64,000 nucleotides of DNA from Metallyticus violacea (Eukaryota > Arthropoda > Insecta > Mantodea > Metallyticidae), in contig CM060843.1 in assembly GCA_030762175.1 (NCBI GenBank), positions 31,096,001 to 31,160,000 of the forward strand, in the 5' to 3' direction. The notes under the pieces are model-generated. The model saw only the letters and a program-made list of their open reading frames with translations. It was not told where the DNA came from and searched no databases. This document shows positions 1-12,700 of the stretch, one piece after another. A program made the position numbers and the translations under genes. Position 1 is the first letter of the stretch, and every line of letters begins with the position of its first letter.

Positions 1-330
1 GCAGACAGGCAGAACAACTGAACAATGCTACAAGGCGCATCCCCAAAAGATTAGCTTAGCTGAGCATTGCATCCATGAAGAATGTAGATCACTCTTTGAA
101 AATACCTATATGATTCAATCTCAAATCTGACAGATTCTGGGAGTATTTCATTGTGGAGGCTATAGTAATGATGGAAAAACCTGACAGTATAAAGGAAGAT
201 GATGGCAAACTTATTAAACAAATCAGGAAACAGTAATCAACAGAACGTTGCTACAGTCCAGAAACATTTTAGGCCTTCAGCCATTCCCATTCGACCCACC
301 ATAGCCCACCTGTGGCAAGCATATCACTGT
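1..330. other. Intronic/intergenic, nothing recognised
   Basis: AT-rich single-copy-looking sequence with no convincing coding region, RNA gene or repeat. It ends at the left target-site copy of the following SINE. Confidence 0.4.
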
Positions 331-616
331 AACCACCATCAGTGGCCAAGGTTGTTAAGGTGCAGACTACTGAGAGGGAGGTGCGGGGTTTGATTCCAAC
401 CAAGACCATCCATCCTTCTTGACCGATTTTTTCCAAGTTTTCCTCAGTCCTCATAAATGGCAAATGCTTGGGAGGTACCCTAAATTTAAGCCTGGAACAC
501 TTCCTTAAAAAATATCCTTACCCAGCTTATCATTTCATCTCATGTACCAACAGTGTCCACCACCTGTAGTGCCTCAGTAGTTAAAATGGGAGTTAAACAC
601 TGTTCAAAAAAAAAAT
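331..616 (+). mobile_element. tRNA-derived SINE, family A
   Basis: The head reads like a decayed tRNA with A-box-like (agtggccaaggttgttaag) and B-box-like (ggtttgattcca) promoter segments. It is followed by the family body (ttttccaagttttcctcag, then a tail ending in aacactgttc) and an A-run. The 11-bp sequence catatcactgt occurs immediately before and after it, as expected for a target-site duplication made by LINE-type retrotransposition. The best copy of this family lies at 58796-59098. Confidence 0.85.
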
Positions 617-1319
617 TCATATCACTGTGCAGCTCTTCCCTCTAACACTGCCATTGGTCCACAACCACTGATGAGCCAAGAATATAAAAAGATAGAGCAG
701 ATTCTAGGTCCTGTACATTAGTTTCTCATGATGAGAGCATAGTCAGCTTATTAAAGCTTGGAAACTTTTTTGTACCATATTGGTCCAGAAGTCTTTTATA
801 CAGTTTGCTATTAGGATAGCTTCAAATTATGATTCAAGTATAGTCTTCCTAATAATATGATTCCTAAATCATAAATTTATAACTGAGTTCCATAATTACA
901 TTGCCTTTCATTATTGTCTAGTAGTACAATAATGAGGAAGGAGCATGAGGAATATTTTGTTGGTCTATATCCTTGAAGCAGTCAATACAAATAATGATAC
1001 TTGGCCTCTCTCACATTCATTTGAGAGATAAATGTTTTTAAACTGTATTGTTTATAGGAAAGGCATTGAATAAGTAATGCTACACATTTATTCCCTCTTT
1101 CAGGGTCAGTTATATTTCAGTTTCAAATACACTGTATTGTTCCTCAGTTCTTTGGCTATATAGTGGTCTTTTTCATACAATCTTGTTGCAAATCTATGAT
1201 TTTGAATCACCTAGATATCAGACCATATGCTGTTGCAATACCAATCTGCAGTCCGTTTCTCTGCCATCTTCATACCATAGCTATGACATAAAATGTCCTC
1301 CTGTGCACTGTATCTTATA
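617..1319. other. No feature recognised
   Basis: AT-rich sequence without a supported gene or repeat. Confidence 0.4.
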
Positions 1320-2495
1320 TGAGGTTCATTCAAATATAAAACATATTTTTTTAAAAATAAATTAATTCTTATTATATGCAGTTACAAAACAAATTACATT
1401 ACTTCTCCACATGGTTTACTTTGATGGAAATGCATTTCCACCAGATGGGTAGTTTATTTATTCCCTCATCAAAGAAAGAAGAGGGGTACGTTGATACCAA
1501 CTGCACACAAAGTACTCAACCTCTGCACATTGCTGAATCTTTTCCCTCTCAATGCCTCCTTCTGTGATATGTGATAAATCACAAGAAGATAAATTGGTAC
1601 TGTAAGGAGGTTGTGCTAGTGTCCAGTGAAATTTCCTTGATTGATCCTGCCTTATGGCTGCTGTCATGCAGAAGCAGAATATCACAAATGAGCTGCCGGC
1701 ATCCTTTGTTGTGGCAGACAGCTCTCACATCAACCAACAGTTTACAGTAATATGCGCATTCACAATTCTTCGTTTGTAAAGGAAATCAATGAGCAATAAT
1801 CTTTGGAGTCTTAAAACAGGTTGCAAGAACTTGGCCTTGACTGGAGCATCCTTCCCTACTCTCCTCCACTCTATACTCATTCTCTTGTTTTCTGAGGTGT
1901 AGTGGTGTATTTATGTTTCATCACAGGTCATAATTCAGGTCAAATAATGCTCATCTTCTTCCTCAAATCGATCCAGGAGATTCTGATCTCTGTCCTTTCA
2001 AACATTCTTTTATATGATTAGTGAGGAGATGTGGGAGCCACATTGCCAACACTTTCCACTATACACTTTCACAACTTATGACAACCTCTGAAGCGATTTT
2101 GGGCACACTTAGGCATTGATCACCTTCCATAACACAATGTCCTGAATGTTGTCATTAGTGAGCTCATGCTTGGCTTTCATTTTCCATTGCATAATGACTG
2201 CAGAGAAACATCTTGTGCCAGTCAAACACCTGGGTCCATGAAAGTGTTCCTGAAGTCTGGACAAAATCCGGGTCCATTTGACTCCTTCCAGATTAGAAAA
2301 GGATGATAGTGCACAATGGATGGTGCAACCTCTTGCTGAAACATGGCACTACTGGTGGTGGAATGATCAATGTAGAAGTATCAATTAGATTGCTCCCTCC
2401 AGACATGCCCATCTAATTACCCCTATGGCTTTGCCCATTTTGCCATTCTTTCTTAACCCAGAGAACAAAATTTAGGTATAAATTTGAATGACCCT
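1320..2495 (-). mobile_element. Degraded mariner-like DNA transposon
   Basis: The ends are inverted relatives (ggttcattcaaat at the left, its complement near 2482-2495) and sit next to TA dinucleotides, the Tc1/mariner target. Minus-strand translation gives disrupted transposase pieces. Near 2230 there is an N-terminal helix-turn-helix stretch around LSWTQVFDW. Near 1600 there is the C-terminal catalytic region around PPYSTNLSSCD, a decayed form of the family's PPYSPDLAPSD. Near 1450 there is the terminal EGINKLPIWWKC segment. Many frameshifts and stops make it inactive. Confidence 0.75.
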
Positions 2496-3936
2496 TATAA
2501 TGATTGAGGAAGGACTTTTAATGATCTCTTCTGAGATTAGGCCCATATGTGTGTGGTTTTGTATTGTCATGAAGAACAACTCTGGTGATGCACCAGATCA
2601 CTTCCACTTTTATAGAATTTTGACTTGTATTTTGGAGTTAACTGTTTCACCACGAGGCAATATACTGGTTTGAATAATCTGTTAAGAGTTCCAGAAGAAT
2701 ATGATCATGACTTTATTTGCTCACAGTACTGTATTGAACTATTTTTTTTAAAGGAAAAATTTTGTGATGCCTTTTCATGGACTATCTTTTGGTTACAAGC
2801 TTGAAGTGTTAAATCCAATTTTCATATGCATTAAAATGTAGATAATATATCACTAATTTTAGCCCAGTAAGGAACAACTCTGAATAGACAGTGGTTCTCT
2901 ATTCCTTATGGTTGGCAGTTAGGCTCTGAGGTACAATTAAGTACAAATTTTTTAATATTCTAACTGGTTGGTAATTATATTGACACTGTCAAAACATATT
3001 AAGAAGAACAACGAGCTATTTGGTATTTATTTGCCAATTGTCCTGAATAAGGACATCAGCACATCCCATCATTACGCATATGATTTGCAATGTACCGCTA
3101 TCCAGAGCATGGATGCTCAGTGAGACTTTATCATTCTTCTTTCAATAAGCACAGTCTTTTTGTCCAATGACTAACAGTACTTTTATCCATCATCTCTCAG
3201 TACCATTTCTTAAATGCCTCTGAATGCAGGTAATGGTTTCAATCTGGGGGGGCTGCAGTGGATATAGGGAAAATACTTTTATTTGAAAGCTTACATCCGT
3301 TCTTATTAAGAATATTTAACTAACTGTTCAACAATGGCTATTGGGATTGAATTTATGTCACATTGCTGAAACTTGCAAATTAATTACTTTAAGCAGCGAA
3401 ATAAATGGAGAAAATGCCAATAATGTCATTCTTAAAAAGGGGGTTGTGAATGCAAGAAGTTTGGGAACCGCTAGTTTAGCAGACTGTATAAATCCAAAAG
3501 TTTTTACAGTCACAAGTTAGCAAATGATTATAATATTCACCAGTTATGATTTTACCTTTTTCCTAAAAGCCAATTAAAACACAACATAGTATCCCTAAAA
3601 CATAGTTACCATCACCTTTCCTGCTGAGGGGATTGTTTTGATTGTTTTTCGGTTTCTGGCATGTACAGGTGAATCTATGTTTTGCCAACTGTCACATGTC
3701 ATTTCTCGAAATTCACTTGGATTTTGTTTAAACAACCACAAATATTGTGTGAAAGTGACAACTCATTTTCTTTTCCGGTCAATCATTAGCAAAAGTAAAC
3801 CCACCTTACTAATAGCTTTTTTATTTGCAAATGGCAAAGCAACATATTATGCAACCAATCTCCATAAATGCCCACAGCTTCAGCAATCTCCTCACTTTGT
3901 CTAACAGCATGTTGTGTACTTTTTCAATCCTCCCAG
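2496..3936. other. Mostly featureless; faint transposase trace
   Basis: No gene is supported. At about 3030-3240 on the minus strand a broken translation contains MDKSTVSHWTKR and ADVLIQDNWQI. These resemble the helix-turn-helix linker of a mariner transposase. The trace is too decayed to delimit and could be chance. Confidence 0.3.
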
Positions 3937-4018
3937 AGAAGAAAGAGAAGAAAGAGTCATCATGTTGGTTGAAGATGGAGAGGATGTCCCTTCGAAACCG
4001 GTCCCACCATATTTAAAA
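3937..4018 (+). CDS. Candidate internal exon of an unrecognised antisense gene (a)
   Basis: An 82-nt open segment lies between a pyrimidine-rich acceptor (caatcctcccag) and a perfect donor (gtaagtaag). If the first base completes a split codon, the translation is acidic then proline-rich: VIMLVEDGEDVPSKPVPPYL plus K, ending in phase 0. That phase fits the next candidate exon at 14320. I do not recognise the protein. It lies antisense to a VPS8 intron. It could be a chance splice-like open stretch; the case rests on good splice sites and phase agreement among three segments. Confidence 0.4.
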
Positions 4019-4984
4019 GTAAGTAAGCATGACAGTGTGTTAGATGACAGATTAGTTAAAATTTACATTTAACAAGCTTCACTGTGCGACTTCCAATAGA
4101 ACTTTTTAAAAATTTCTTATTTTACAAAAGTTCTTAAATGAACTCCAGGAGTTGTTACCTTGACAGGATGTCCAGAATGGTATACATGGCTCGTGTTGTT
4201 TGGAGATGTCTGAACTCACCAAACAGTTTATATACAAAGTGAATATGCAGATTTGCCATAATGTTTGTCACAGTTTCTGCAAGAATGACTCTCTTTCAAA
4301 AAGTAATGTTTACTATTACATAAAATTCCTGTTTCTCCATTTTTAATGTTTCCTTACAAATTTAAACAGCAAAATGATCCCCAAACATACACTAAGTTTC
4401 ATAACTATTTATAATCATGCACATCATCCTTAACCGTCATGTTGCCAAGATAACATTGAAAACAATATAGTGTTACCAACTTTTGAATTTGCATCAACTT
4501 ACTGAACAGTCCTTGCACTCCCTATCTGTTGTTGCTGTTGAGGGCCATCTTGTGCAGCTTTGTTTTTAAGAGAGCTCTCTTCTCTCTAAAATTCCACAAA
4601 CTATCAATAAATGGTGGATTTCAAAGAGCAAAGATCCCCAAATTTATGAGGCAGTTTTCAAGGCATTTTCTCTCCTTGAAACCTATTTCAAGCCATTAAA
4701 AAATGGCATGGAAATACTGTCATTTGAGGTTCATTCTCACTTGTGATTCGATAACAATTACATTCATATACACAGATATACTGATACAACACACTGTCAA
4801 CTCAAAATGCACATGTTGCTATCAAAACCTTAATCTAAAGATGGGAACAGCTGCATCAGCTTCTCTTTACTCATATTGACATTCTCAAAACTTTGATATT
4901 GATCCTTGTACAACATTTAGAGACACTACAATCTAAAAATCAACATAGCTTAAGTGAAACAAAATTAGCAAACAACATAATTAT
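4019..4984. other. No feature recognised
   Basis: AT-rich sequence without a supported gene or repeat. Confidence 0.4.
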
Positions 4985-5039
4985 CACCTTAACTTAGGTA
5001 TTTATTTTTACACTAAACTCCACTCACTTACACAAAAGT

Positions 5040-5080
5040 AAGACATGTTTCAGGAGAATCTCTCCCATCTTCAGTTGCTT
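5040..5080 (-). ncRNA. Hammerhead-ribozyme-like motif in PLE terminus
   Basis: On the minus strand there is CTGAAGA, then a hairpin (TGGGAGAG/CTCCT), then GAAAC, a 2-nt loop and GTC. This is the order CUGANGA - stem II - GAA - minimal stem III (AC/GU) - cleavage triplet. It is the mirror partner of the motif at 5306-5352. Activity is not shown by sequence alone. Confidence 0.65.
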
Positions 5081-5305
5081 ACTGAACCGCCATTACTCAA
5101 AATGATGGCTGGATAAAACGATGTTTCAGCATCTTCACACCCCATTGGTGTTATCCACTTGGGAAAAAATTTTCATATTAAAAAAGAGAGAAAACCTAAT
5201 GAATTTCGAGTTTCCTCCTATGGATGAACTCGGCAACTTCCTTCTTCAACCAATAGAAGCCACCACAGGAATATCTGGTTACTCGTTTCGAGTAACGGCG
5301 GTTCA

Positions 5306-5352
5306 GTGAGCAACTGAAGATGGGAGAGATTCTCCCGAAACGTGTCTTATTT
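5306..5352 (+). ncRNA. Hammerhead-ribozyme-like motif in PLE terminus
   Basis: CTGAAGA (5314-5320) is followed by a perfect 6-bp stem II (GGGAGA with TCTCCC), then GAAAC (5337-5341), a GT loop and the cleavage triplet GTC (5344-5346). The first pairs of stem I (AA with TT) are present but the stem is short. Minimal-stem-III hammerheads are known in Penelope-like elements. Confidence 0.7.
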
Positions 5353-5460
5353 TTGTGTAAGTGAGTGGAGTTTAGTGTAAAATGAATACCTAAGTTTAGG
5401 TTATATTGCCACTCCAGTGTCAACAGCTTCGTAAGTACAATATTTTTAACATAATTATCA

Positions 5461-5869
5461 TCAGTGACTCTAATACAACCTCCCCAAGTGGGTGATACAA
5501 GTATAGAAATACTACAAACATAATGGAAGACTTCATAGATAACAACAAATTAGCACTAGTCTGAAAAGATGGATTTCTACTAACATTAATATGACATACT
5601 GGAAGCACAACAAATCCACATCTAGCAATATTCAAATATCTGAGAACATTAAGGAAACAATTATAAAGACTCTGGCCAACAATACAGAGCAGTTTATGTC
5701 ATAATCACATAAATAGAGCCAAGAGTTTTGACAAACTTCAAACTTCAAATATCAGTGGAGAAAGAAGTAGGAATTGTACCCTTTAACACCAATTCCAATA
5801 TAAAGCTAAGCACTCTCTGTAACATAATGCTAAGAAATGGGGGATACAGCCCAACTATCACCTTTCTGG
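5461..5869. other. Unassigned spacer between PLE copies
   Basis: No gene recognised. The segment separates two PLE termini of one subfamily and may be unrecognised PLE-internal or older repeat sequence. Confidence 0.3.
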
Positions 5870-6200
5870 AACAATCAGTTAACTCAAGTCAGCAATAAAA
5901 AAAAATTCATATTAAAAAATAAAGAAAACCTAATGAACTTCCAGTTTCCTCCTATACATGAACCCAGTCATTTCCTACTTCAACCAACAGATGCCAACAC
6001 AGTGAACTTCGAGGTGTCTAGCCATCGTTTCGAGTAACGGCAGTTCAGTGAGCAACTGAAGGTGGGAGAGAGTTTCTACTGAAACACATCTTATTATTAT
6101 GTAAGTGGAGTTTAGAGTAAAAAAATGAATACCTAAGTTTAGGATATATTACCACTCCATTGTCAACAGCTTCATAAGCACAATATTTTTACGAGAGAAT
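5870..6200 (+). mobile_element. 5'-truncated PLE 3' end
   Basis: It retains the last part of the endonuclease region (a segment translating as KENLMNFQFPPIHE) and the terminal region with a decayed hammerhead core near 6054-6090. It ends with the same sequence as the copy at 5455 (accactccattgtcaacag). It is a close relative of the pair at 4985-5460, lying about 400 bp away in the same direction as that pair's plus arm. Confidence 0.75.
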
Positions 6201-6404
6201 AGTTAGAAAACATTAGCTATAGAAGAATGGCTAATTTATTTTAATTTATAGTGTTTCATGAAACAATGAAATATCATTTGTACAGTGATTCAACAGATTC
6301 CGTATCATATAATGTGTACATGTATCATATAATGAATACATGTGGAAAAAAAACTTCCAATTTATCTATGGTAAATGTTTCACATTATATAATTTCTTAC
6401 TCAC

Positions 6405-6751
6405 CTGTAGCTAGAGCACTTTGTAAAATAGGCATTAGCTCTTCCAAAGGTGTGACATAATCCTTCAGCCCACTGTTATATACATGAATCATGGCATCAT
6501 ATAATCCATTAGCTCTGCAGAGTCTCATCACCTGGTCTATATCAAGTGATGATACATCCAGATGAACAATGCAAGCTTGCAGAGCTTCAAAAGCTTCTTG
6601 TTCTTTGTAATGATTCACAAATTGTTGTGTAATCGATGGAGGAACATGTGAAAGATGATCACTCAAAAGCCAAGGTTCAAGTGATTCTAGGTAGCATGAT
6701 TGTGCTGTTGGATGTGTACATGCTTCCCAAAGGTTTCCAAAGAGAACATCA
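6405..6751 (-). CDS. VPS8: VPS8 internal exon (alpha-solenoid start)
   Basis: The 347-nt minus-strand exon has acceptor attttaag and donor GTGAGT. It begins with the base completing the split codon of the upstream exon (12907-13025) and ends in phase 1. The translation includes CYLESLEPWLLSDHL, FEALQACIVHLDVSSLDI and GLYDAMIHVYNSGL. These match the well-conserved VPS8 stretch of the form LECLEPYILSD - ALIVHMDITSLDI - YDAMIYVYN. VPS8 is the CORVET-specific subunit that tethers early endosomes together with Rab5. This part is the alpha-helical solenoid. The next exon lies beyond the left window edge; I see no further VPS8 exon below 6405. Confidence 0.93.
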
Positions 6752-9700
6752 CTTAAAATAAAAAAGGAAATTAATATTACTTATTTTTGTAATAAGAATA
6801 TTATAGCTATAGTTATTGTAGAAAATAAGACTGATAGCAGAGATAAGTAGTGTAATTTGTAGATGTGGATATCACATACCAATCACAGAAATTTGAATGT
6901 ATAAAGTCCACACAAATAGTGCAAATTAATTAAGTTAAAATCAATTAGGAGCAGGTTGAACACATGTTTCCTGGATATTGCAGTAAGAGACTACTGATGA
7001 GCCAAGAGACAGGTGGTGAACTGTAGAAGATGATAAGAGAATAAATTGTGAAAATGTATCAAGAAATAAATTATTTGTTTTCAAAAATTATTTATTTTAG
7101 TTTTTGGTAATTAAAACATGTTGTGAATATAAAAAGCTACAATGGTCAACAACTACAAAACTAAAGGACCAGAGTTAGGTTATATGCTATTTTATAATAT
7201 ACCTTAACACATCAATTAGTTAGTGATATAGTTAGTACCCATCATTCCATCCTGGAACATGTGCACCTACCATGAATGAGGTTTCCATTACCTACTGGAA
7301 TATCCAGGGAACCAGGCTCTGATCCAGCCAAATCACAATACTGTAAACATTTTATACATAAACCATTATTTTAACAAATAAATTACAATTTCTATACCAG
7401 TAGTTCCCCTATTTCTAAATTATCCATTTACTCCTAGACAAACAAACAAAATATCTAAAAATAGCTAGTATGTTACAGTAAAATATTATATGATCTACTG
7501 TTTGCACCACTGTTCCCAGGGACACTCTGGACTATCCATGAATTTGAACCAAAGGTAATATGCTCTCAGCCTTTTGTGGCCAGTGTCAGTGACAGAAGTT
7601 TGATGTTATGCGTGATTCACTTCTTGATTTTAGGGATGTTCTTGAAAAAGTTTCTACCTATTTGTCTCCTGCTGCTTTTTTCACAAGTAATCTGCCATTT
7701 CATTTATGCAATAACCAGCATGTGCTTTCATCCAGCTGAATGCAATTGTTCAGTTGCTTTTTATGACCCAATTTCCATTTATAGTATTTTCAATAATTTC
7801 ATTATGGTTACAAGTGTTTTTAAGTCAAACATAACCTGACTATCCACATATATAGCTGCAGTTCTTTCATCTATCTAATTGATACCTATTGCTCTTATTG
7901 TCTCATATGCTCTTTGTATTGCTAGTTGTTCAGCCTGATTGTTTGAACAGTTGCTGTGTACTCTGAATTTCAATATGTGAGTTGGGATTTGTTTTTTAAA
8001 TATGGTGACTTCGGTATCATTCCATTTTCATTTCACCGGTATATATTTCCAGAGTGTACTCCAGTTTTGTTTCACATCTTTGTTTAGAACTGAGTCCACT
8101 GGATGAGATCCATTTTCAAGTTGCATGGATTATCAAGTATAAGCCTTCCAATTGTATCTGTTTCATTGTCTTGTACAAAGCTGCTGTTTCTTCTATCTTT
8201 ATCACAATGGACTTCGACCAATCACTGTAAACAGTTTACAATAACTGAGTTGACTTTGTAACACTTACATCACTAATAGTTTTTAAAAGAGGAAAACTAA
8301 GTTTCTGGAGCTAATTGCTCCCATCTTCAGTTCCAGTTCGACTGCCAGCCTTGTTTTTCGTGGTGGTTTGGTTTGTCTCTGGTGGCGGTTGGATGAACTT
8401 CTGTATTAAGACGTCACTTGGTGGGATTTCAAAGTTGAAAACGTTACATTTGTTCTTCCAGATATAAATGTTTTCCAGGACGGCGAGTTCCGTTTTCCCT
8501 GTAATGTTTTTAAGTAGTTTGGGATTCCTGTTTATATTATGTTTTTCATTTCAAAAATGCCAAGCTACTGCTGATTTTTCTCCCTGTCTTTGTTTTATGT
8601 TCCTGATGTGTTCTTTTGCTCGTGTTTTTATGTTTCTTTTAGTCTTTCCTACGTAAATTTTTTCACAGTCGACACATTCCATCAGATATTCCTGATTTGT
8701 TCTCTTGAGGAATGTCCTCTTTTAGTTTAGAATTTAGTATATTTTTTATGGAGTAACTGTTTTTTGGAGCTAAAATAATGTTTTGTTTTTTGAAAATCTT
8801 TTGCAATTTGTAGAAGGTTGATGGATGGTATGTGAATTTTTGGTACATTCTATTTTCTTCCTTGTTGGGAATAAGAGTACTGATGTCTTTGATTCTTTTT
8901 TTGTTCCTAGCTCTGTTTATTTTCTTATATACCACTTCTTGTTTGAAACCATTTTCTATAGCTATATTTATTATATTGCTCAGTTCTAAATCATATTCTT
9001 CTCTGTTCATGAGGACATTTACCAACCTGTGAGCAAGACTATTTAGTACTGCATGTTTATGAGGAACTGGGTTATAACTGTTATATTTAATGTAGCTATT
9101 AGTGTCAGTAGGTTTTCTATATATGCCAAATGTTAAGTGGTTTTTTAACTTAATTATTTTAAGATCCAAGAAGGGTAGCTGTCCATTGCATTCTCTTTCC
9201 ATGGTGAATTTTAACGATTTTTCTTGTAGATTGAGTAACTTTAGTGCATCTTCTAGGTGTTTTTCCCCGGAACTATTGCAAAGATGTCGTCAACATAGCA
9301 ATACCATGCTTTGAACAACCAGGGGAAACCCTTCGTGATTCTAATTTCTAATGCACTCATGTAGAGATCCGCTAATAATGGTGATAATGGGCTACCCATT
9401 GTTAAGCCAGAATTCTATTTATAATATTTTTCATTGAAAGTGAAGTAATTTTGCTTTATACACAGGTTAGTTAAAATAATGTATTCTTCAGTTTCTTCTA
9501 TTGTTTTCCCTGCTTTTAGCAACCAATTTTTTATATAGGTGTGTAGATTTTTTGTAGGGATGCTTGGAAAAAGAGCTGTGACATTAAAAGAAACCATGGT
9601 ATCTGTTTTTTCTATTTCTATATCTTTAATTTTTTTAATTAGTTCTGCGGAGTTTTTTATGCTTCTGGTTTCAAATTTTGGAAAGGAAGAAAATCTGTTT

Positions 9701-12700
9701 GTTAACCATTTGGCTAATTTGTATGTTGGGGCATATATGTTGTTTATAATGGATCTCATTGTTTTCCCCGGCTTGTGTACTTTTGGAAGACCGTAGATTC
9801 TAGGCAGTGTGGGGTTATTTACTTTAATTTTGTATTGTTCTTTTTTATCTATTAATTTACAACCATTAATCGTTTTATTCAATGAATTTATGCACTTGTT
9901 TAGGGGATTTTTTGTTATTGTTGAATATTCTTTGTTTTCTAGTAGCTGTTCCATTCTATCTATATAGTCGGTTTTATTTAAAATAACAACTGTGTTTCCT
10001 TTATCTGCTTTTACATATACAACTGGTTTGCTTTTTAAAGTTCTAATTACTTTTGTGTGAGGGTTAACATTCCTATTCTTTCTAATTTGTTCTATAATAT
10101 TACAACATTAATTTTTTAGTTTCTCTCTATTTCTGCAAGATTTTTAGTGGCAATTTGTATGTCTGCAATGTAGTCCTCGATTTTATCAGAGAATTTTACG
10201 CAAGTTTTTAATGCTTTATGTAAAAAGTTGATTTCGTTTTCCGTGAAGCTTTGCTTAGAGAGGTTATGAACATTATTTTGTATAGTCTTTTCCTTTGCTG
10301 GTGTTTTCCCCTCATGTTTTTGGCATAAACTTTCTAGTTTCTGTTTCAGTTTCAATGTCTTATTTCTCATTTTACGGTTAGTGTTGCCAAAAGGTTGTTT
10401 TCTAAATTTTCCCAAATTATACTGCCTAGAGCTTTGGTTAGTTTCAGATGTAAATGGTATAGTTTTAGTTCTATCTCGCTTCTACTTTTGTAGTGTTTGT
10501 TTTTCTCTATTTCTAGGATTTTTTCCCATCTCTTTTTGTTGTTTGCTGTTATTGTCAAATTTGATTATTCTCTTAAGGAATTTTGGCGTAACATTTTTTT
10601 ATCCGACAAAGGTTAAGGCAGTGTATGTCTGCGGCTATTTTTCATTTCTTTTCTTGAAGTTTCCCGAAAAGTTTAATTTCTTTTTTGAATTTGATTATCT
10701 CTGTAGGTATAAATAATGAAGTAGATCCTACCTTAGTGAGGTCTATCTTCTAGTGTTTACCACGTGTTAGGCTTATTATGTAAACAGTGCTTCAATGGAA
10801 GTATGCTAAAAGCTTTAGCTATTCTTAATTAGATGGTCGATTTAGCTATTCTTATATTGACGAGTCTCTGCACCCTTTTATATTTTGTCTAATTTTAGCA
10901 GTGTATGAGCACATGTGTTAGTGTTTAAAAATGGAAAAATGTACTCAGGCTACTGTCCAATGGCTATCCTAAAATAAGCACCTGTTATTTGATTAACAAA
11001 AAAAAAAACCATGTACATGCATAGGCATCCTTCATATAGCTATGTACATGACAAGGAGCTTTTTAATCACAGAAAATGTCTTTTGTTCAGCCAGGAATCA
11101 ATTCTGGGACCCTTAGCAATTGAAATTTATCAAAAATATCCCGATAGTTTACATAATATGCTACATTCAAATATACATAATTTATCAATCCATTACAAAA
11201 TGGGATCTAAAAATACACAAATCTAATACTAATCTTATTTATTACATATTTTATTTCTAGAGCTACCTGTTTGCATTTGGTCCCAATACATATAAATCCA
11301 GGTTATTAATGTATTGGTGACCATATCACTATATTGTCCTATTCTTGTTTATACTTACCTGACTTATTGTATTTCTCAGATTACGTTTCCCTCCATCTTC
11401 CTCTTAATCATTCTTATCCATTTCTCTCTAACTTTGTAATTAGCTCCTTATTAATTTTATATTCTTCTCTCCTTTTACATTTAAAATCTTTCTAATTAAT
11501 ACTTCCCCATCTAGACTCTTACAATTTTGTTGCAAAGCCTGTTCTCTCCATAACTTTCAATCACCTACAGTATAATAATTTTTCTACCTCTTTATCATAT
11601 CCTAATCCTTTTAAATTCATAACTTCAATTCTAGTCCATGCAAACCTTCCTGACAAGCCTTATCACATTGTTCTATATATTTTTTCTTAACCCATACTAT
11701 ATTTATTTCCCTATAAATTCTCAATGAACTCTTTTCTTCCATACTACAAAATGTTTCTTGTCTCTAAATATCTTCCAATCTTGGGTTTATTTCTTTCCAG
11801 AATCCTTTGTTTTGGTATTTCCTATTTATCCATGTGTTTCCTAAATTTATCTGTTGTAAAATTTCCTGCACTTTCAGATACAATGATCTTTTCCACTTAC
11901 ATTTCTCTTGGACATTGAAACATTCTTTGGGACCCTTGGCAGAGATGGGAGGTGTTAAGATAATTTGGGTAGCTAGGACAAATTTGCATTTTATGGAGAT
12001 GGCCATTTTCACACGTTTTACTGTATATTAAACTAAGTGTATCGGAGACAAGCACTTAACAATTAACAACCAAGACTGTTTCAGCTCATAATGATTGTCC
12101 TCATTTCTCTGGTATGAACACCCCAAGGCTAAAATTCTTTTCTTACTATTATGAATAAGGGAGATTAAGTGTTTTTATACCTTGCAGATTATTAGTTCTT
12201 CTGGAATCAATTGCTACTATGTATAATTGATGTTTTTTTGTGTTATATTATTGTTAAGACTGTGCCTCCTTGGTCTCGTGGTTAGCATTGTTGACTGCTA
12301 GCTGGGAGGACCCAGATTCAATTCCTGGTACCTGCACAGGAATTTTTCTAAATTACGGGGGATCCACCTGGCCTTGTGAGGATAACTGGGAGTTGCAAGG
12401 TGTTCTTCAATCTAGAAAGCAACACAATAGGAGACTGGCAGGGTACCAGCATGTTGATCACATTGCCCCCTGCCACATTGCCCTCTATCAATGAATTGAA
12501 TTGTAAGACAGAGGTAGAGGAAGCATTGCAAAAGGCCATGGCCTGATCCCAGGTTGTGGTGCCAAAGAAGAAGATTGTTAAAAATACAAGTGTTTAACTC
12601 CTTCAACATTATAGCCTGGAAAGAAAAAAAGAAAAAAAAAGTACACACTTGATCCAAGAGATCTCCACTTTTAAACTGGTTTTGGAGTGACCAACTGAGT

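Larger units (their letters stand above)
4985..5460. mobile_element. PLE terminal regions as an inverted pair
   Basis: The segment at about 4990-5105 on the minus strand and the segment at 5106-5455 on the plus strand are copies of the same PLE 3' terminus, facing outward. The plus arm keeps the end of the GIY-YIG protein (a segment translating as ENLMNFEFPPMDE), a hammerhead-like core, and the terminal aagtgagtggagttta. The same subfamily recurs at 5870-6200 and 37610-38280. Confidence 0.8.
8240..10760 (-). mobile_element. Nearly full-length Penelope-like element
   Basis: All PLE regions are present in order on the minus strand: N-terminal segment (10116-10720), RT (9290-9954), linker (8663-9202), GIY-YIG endonuclease (about 8400-8720) and a 3' terminus with a hammerhead-like motif (8291-8334). 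It is broken by an in-frame TAG just before the PQG-like block (near 9411) and by frameshifts. The 3' end (near 8240) resembles the ends of the dimer at 22085-23835, so both are one subfamily. Unlike most copies here I see no inverted partner. Confidence 0.88.
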
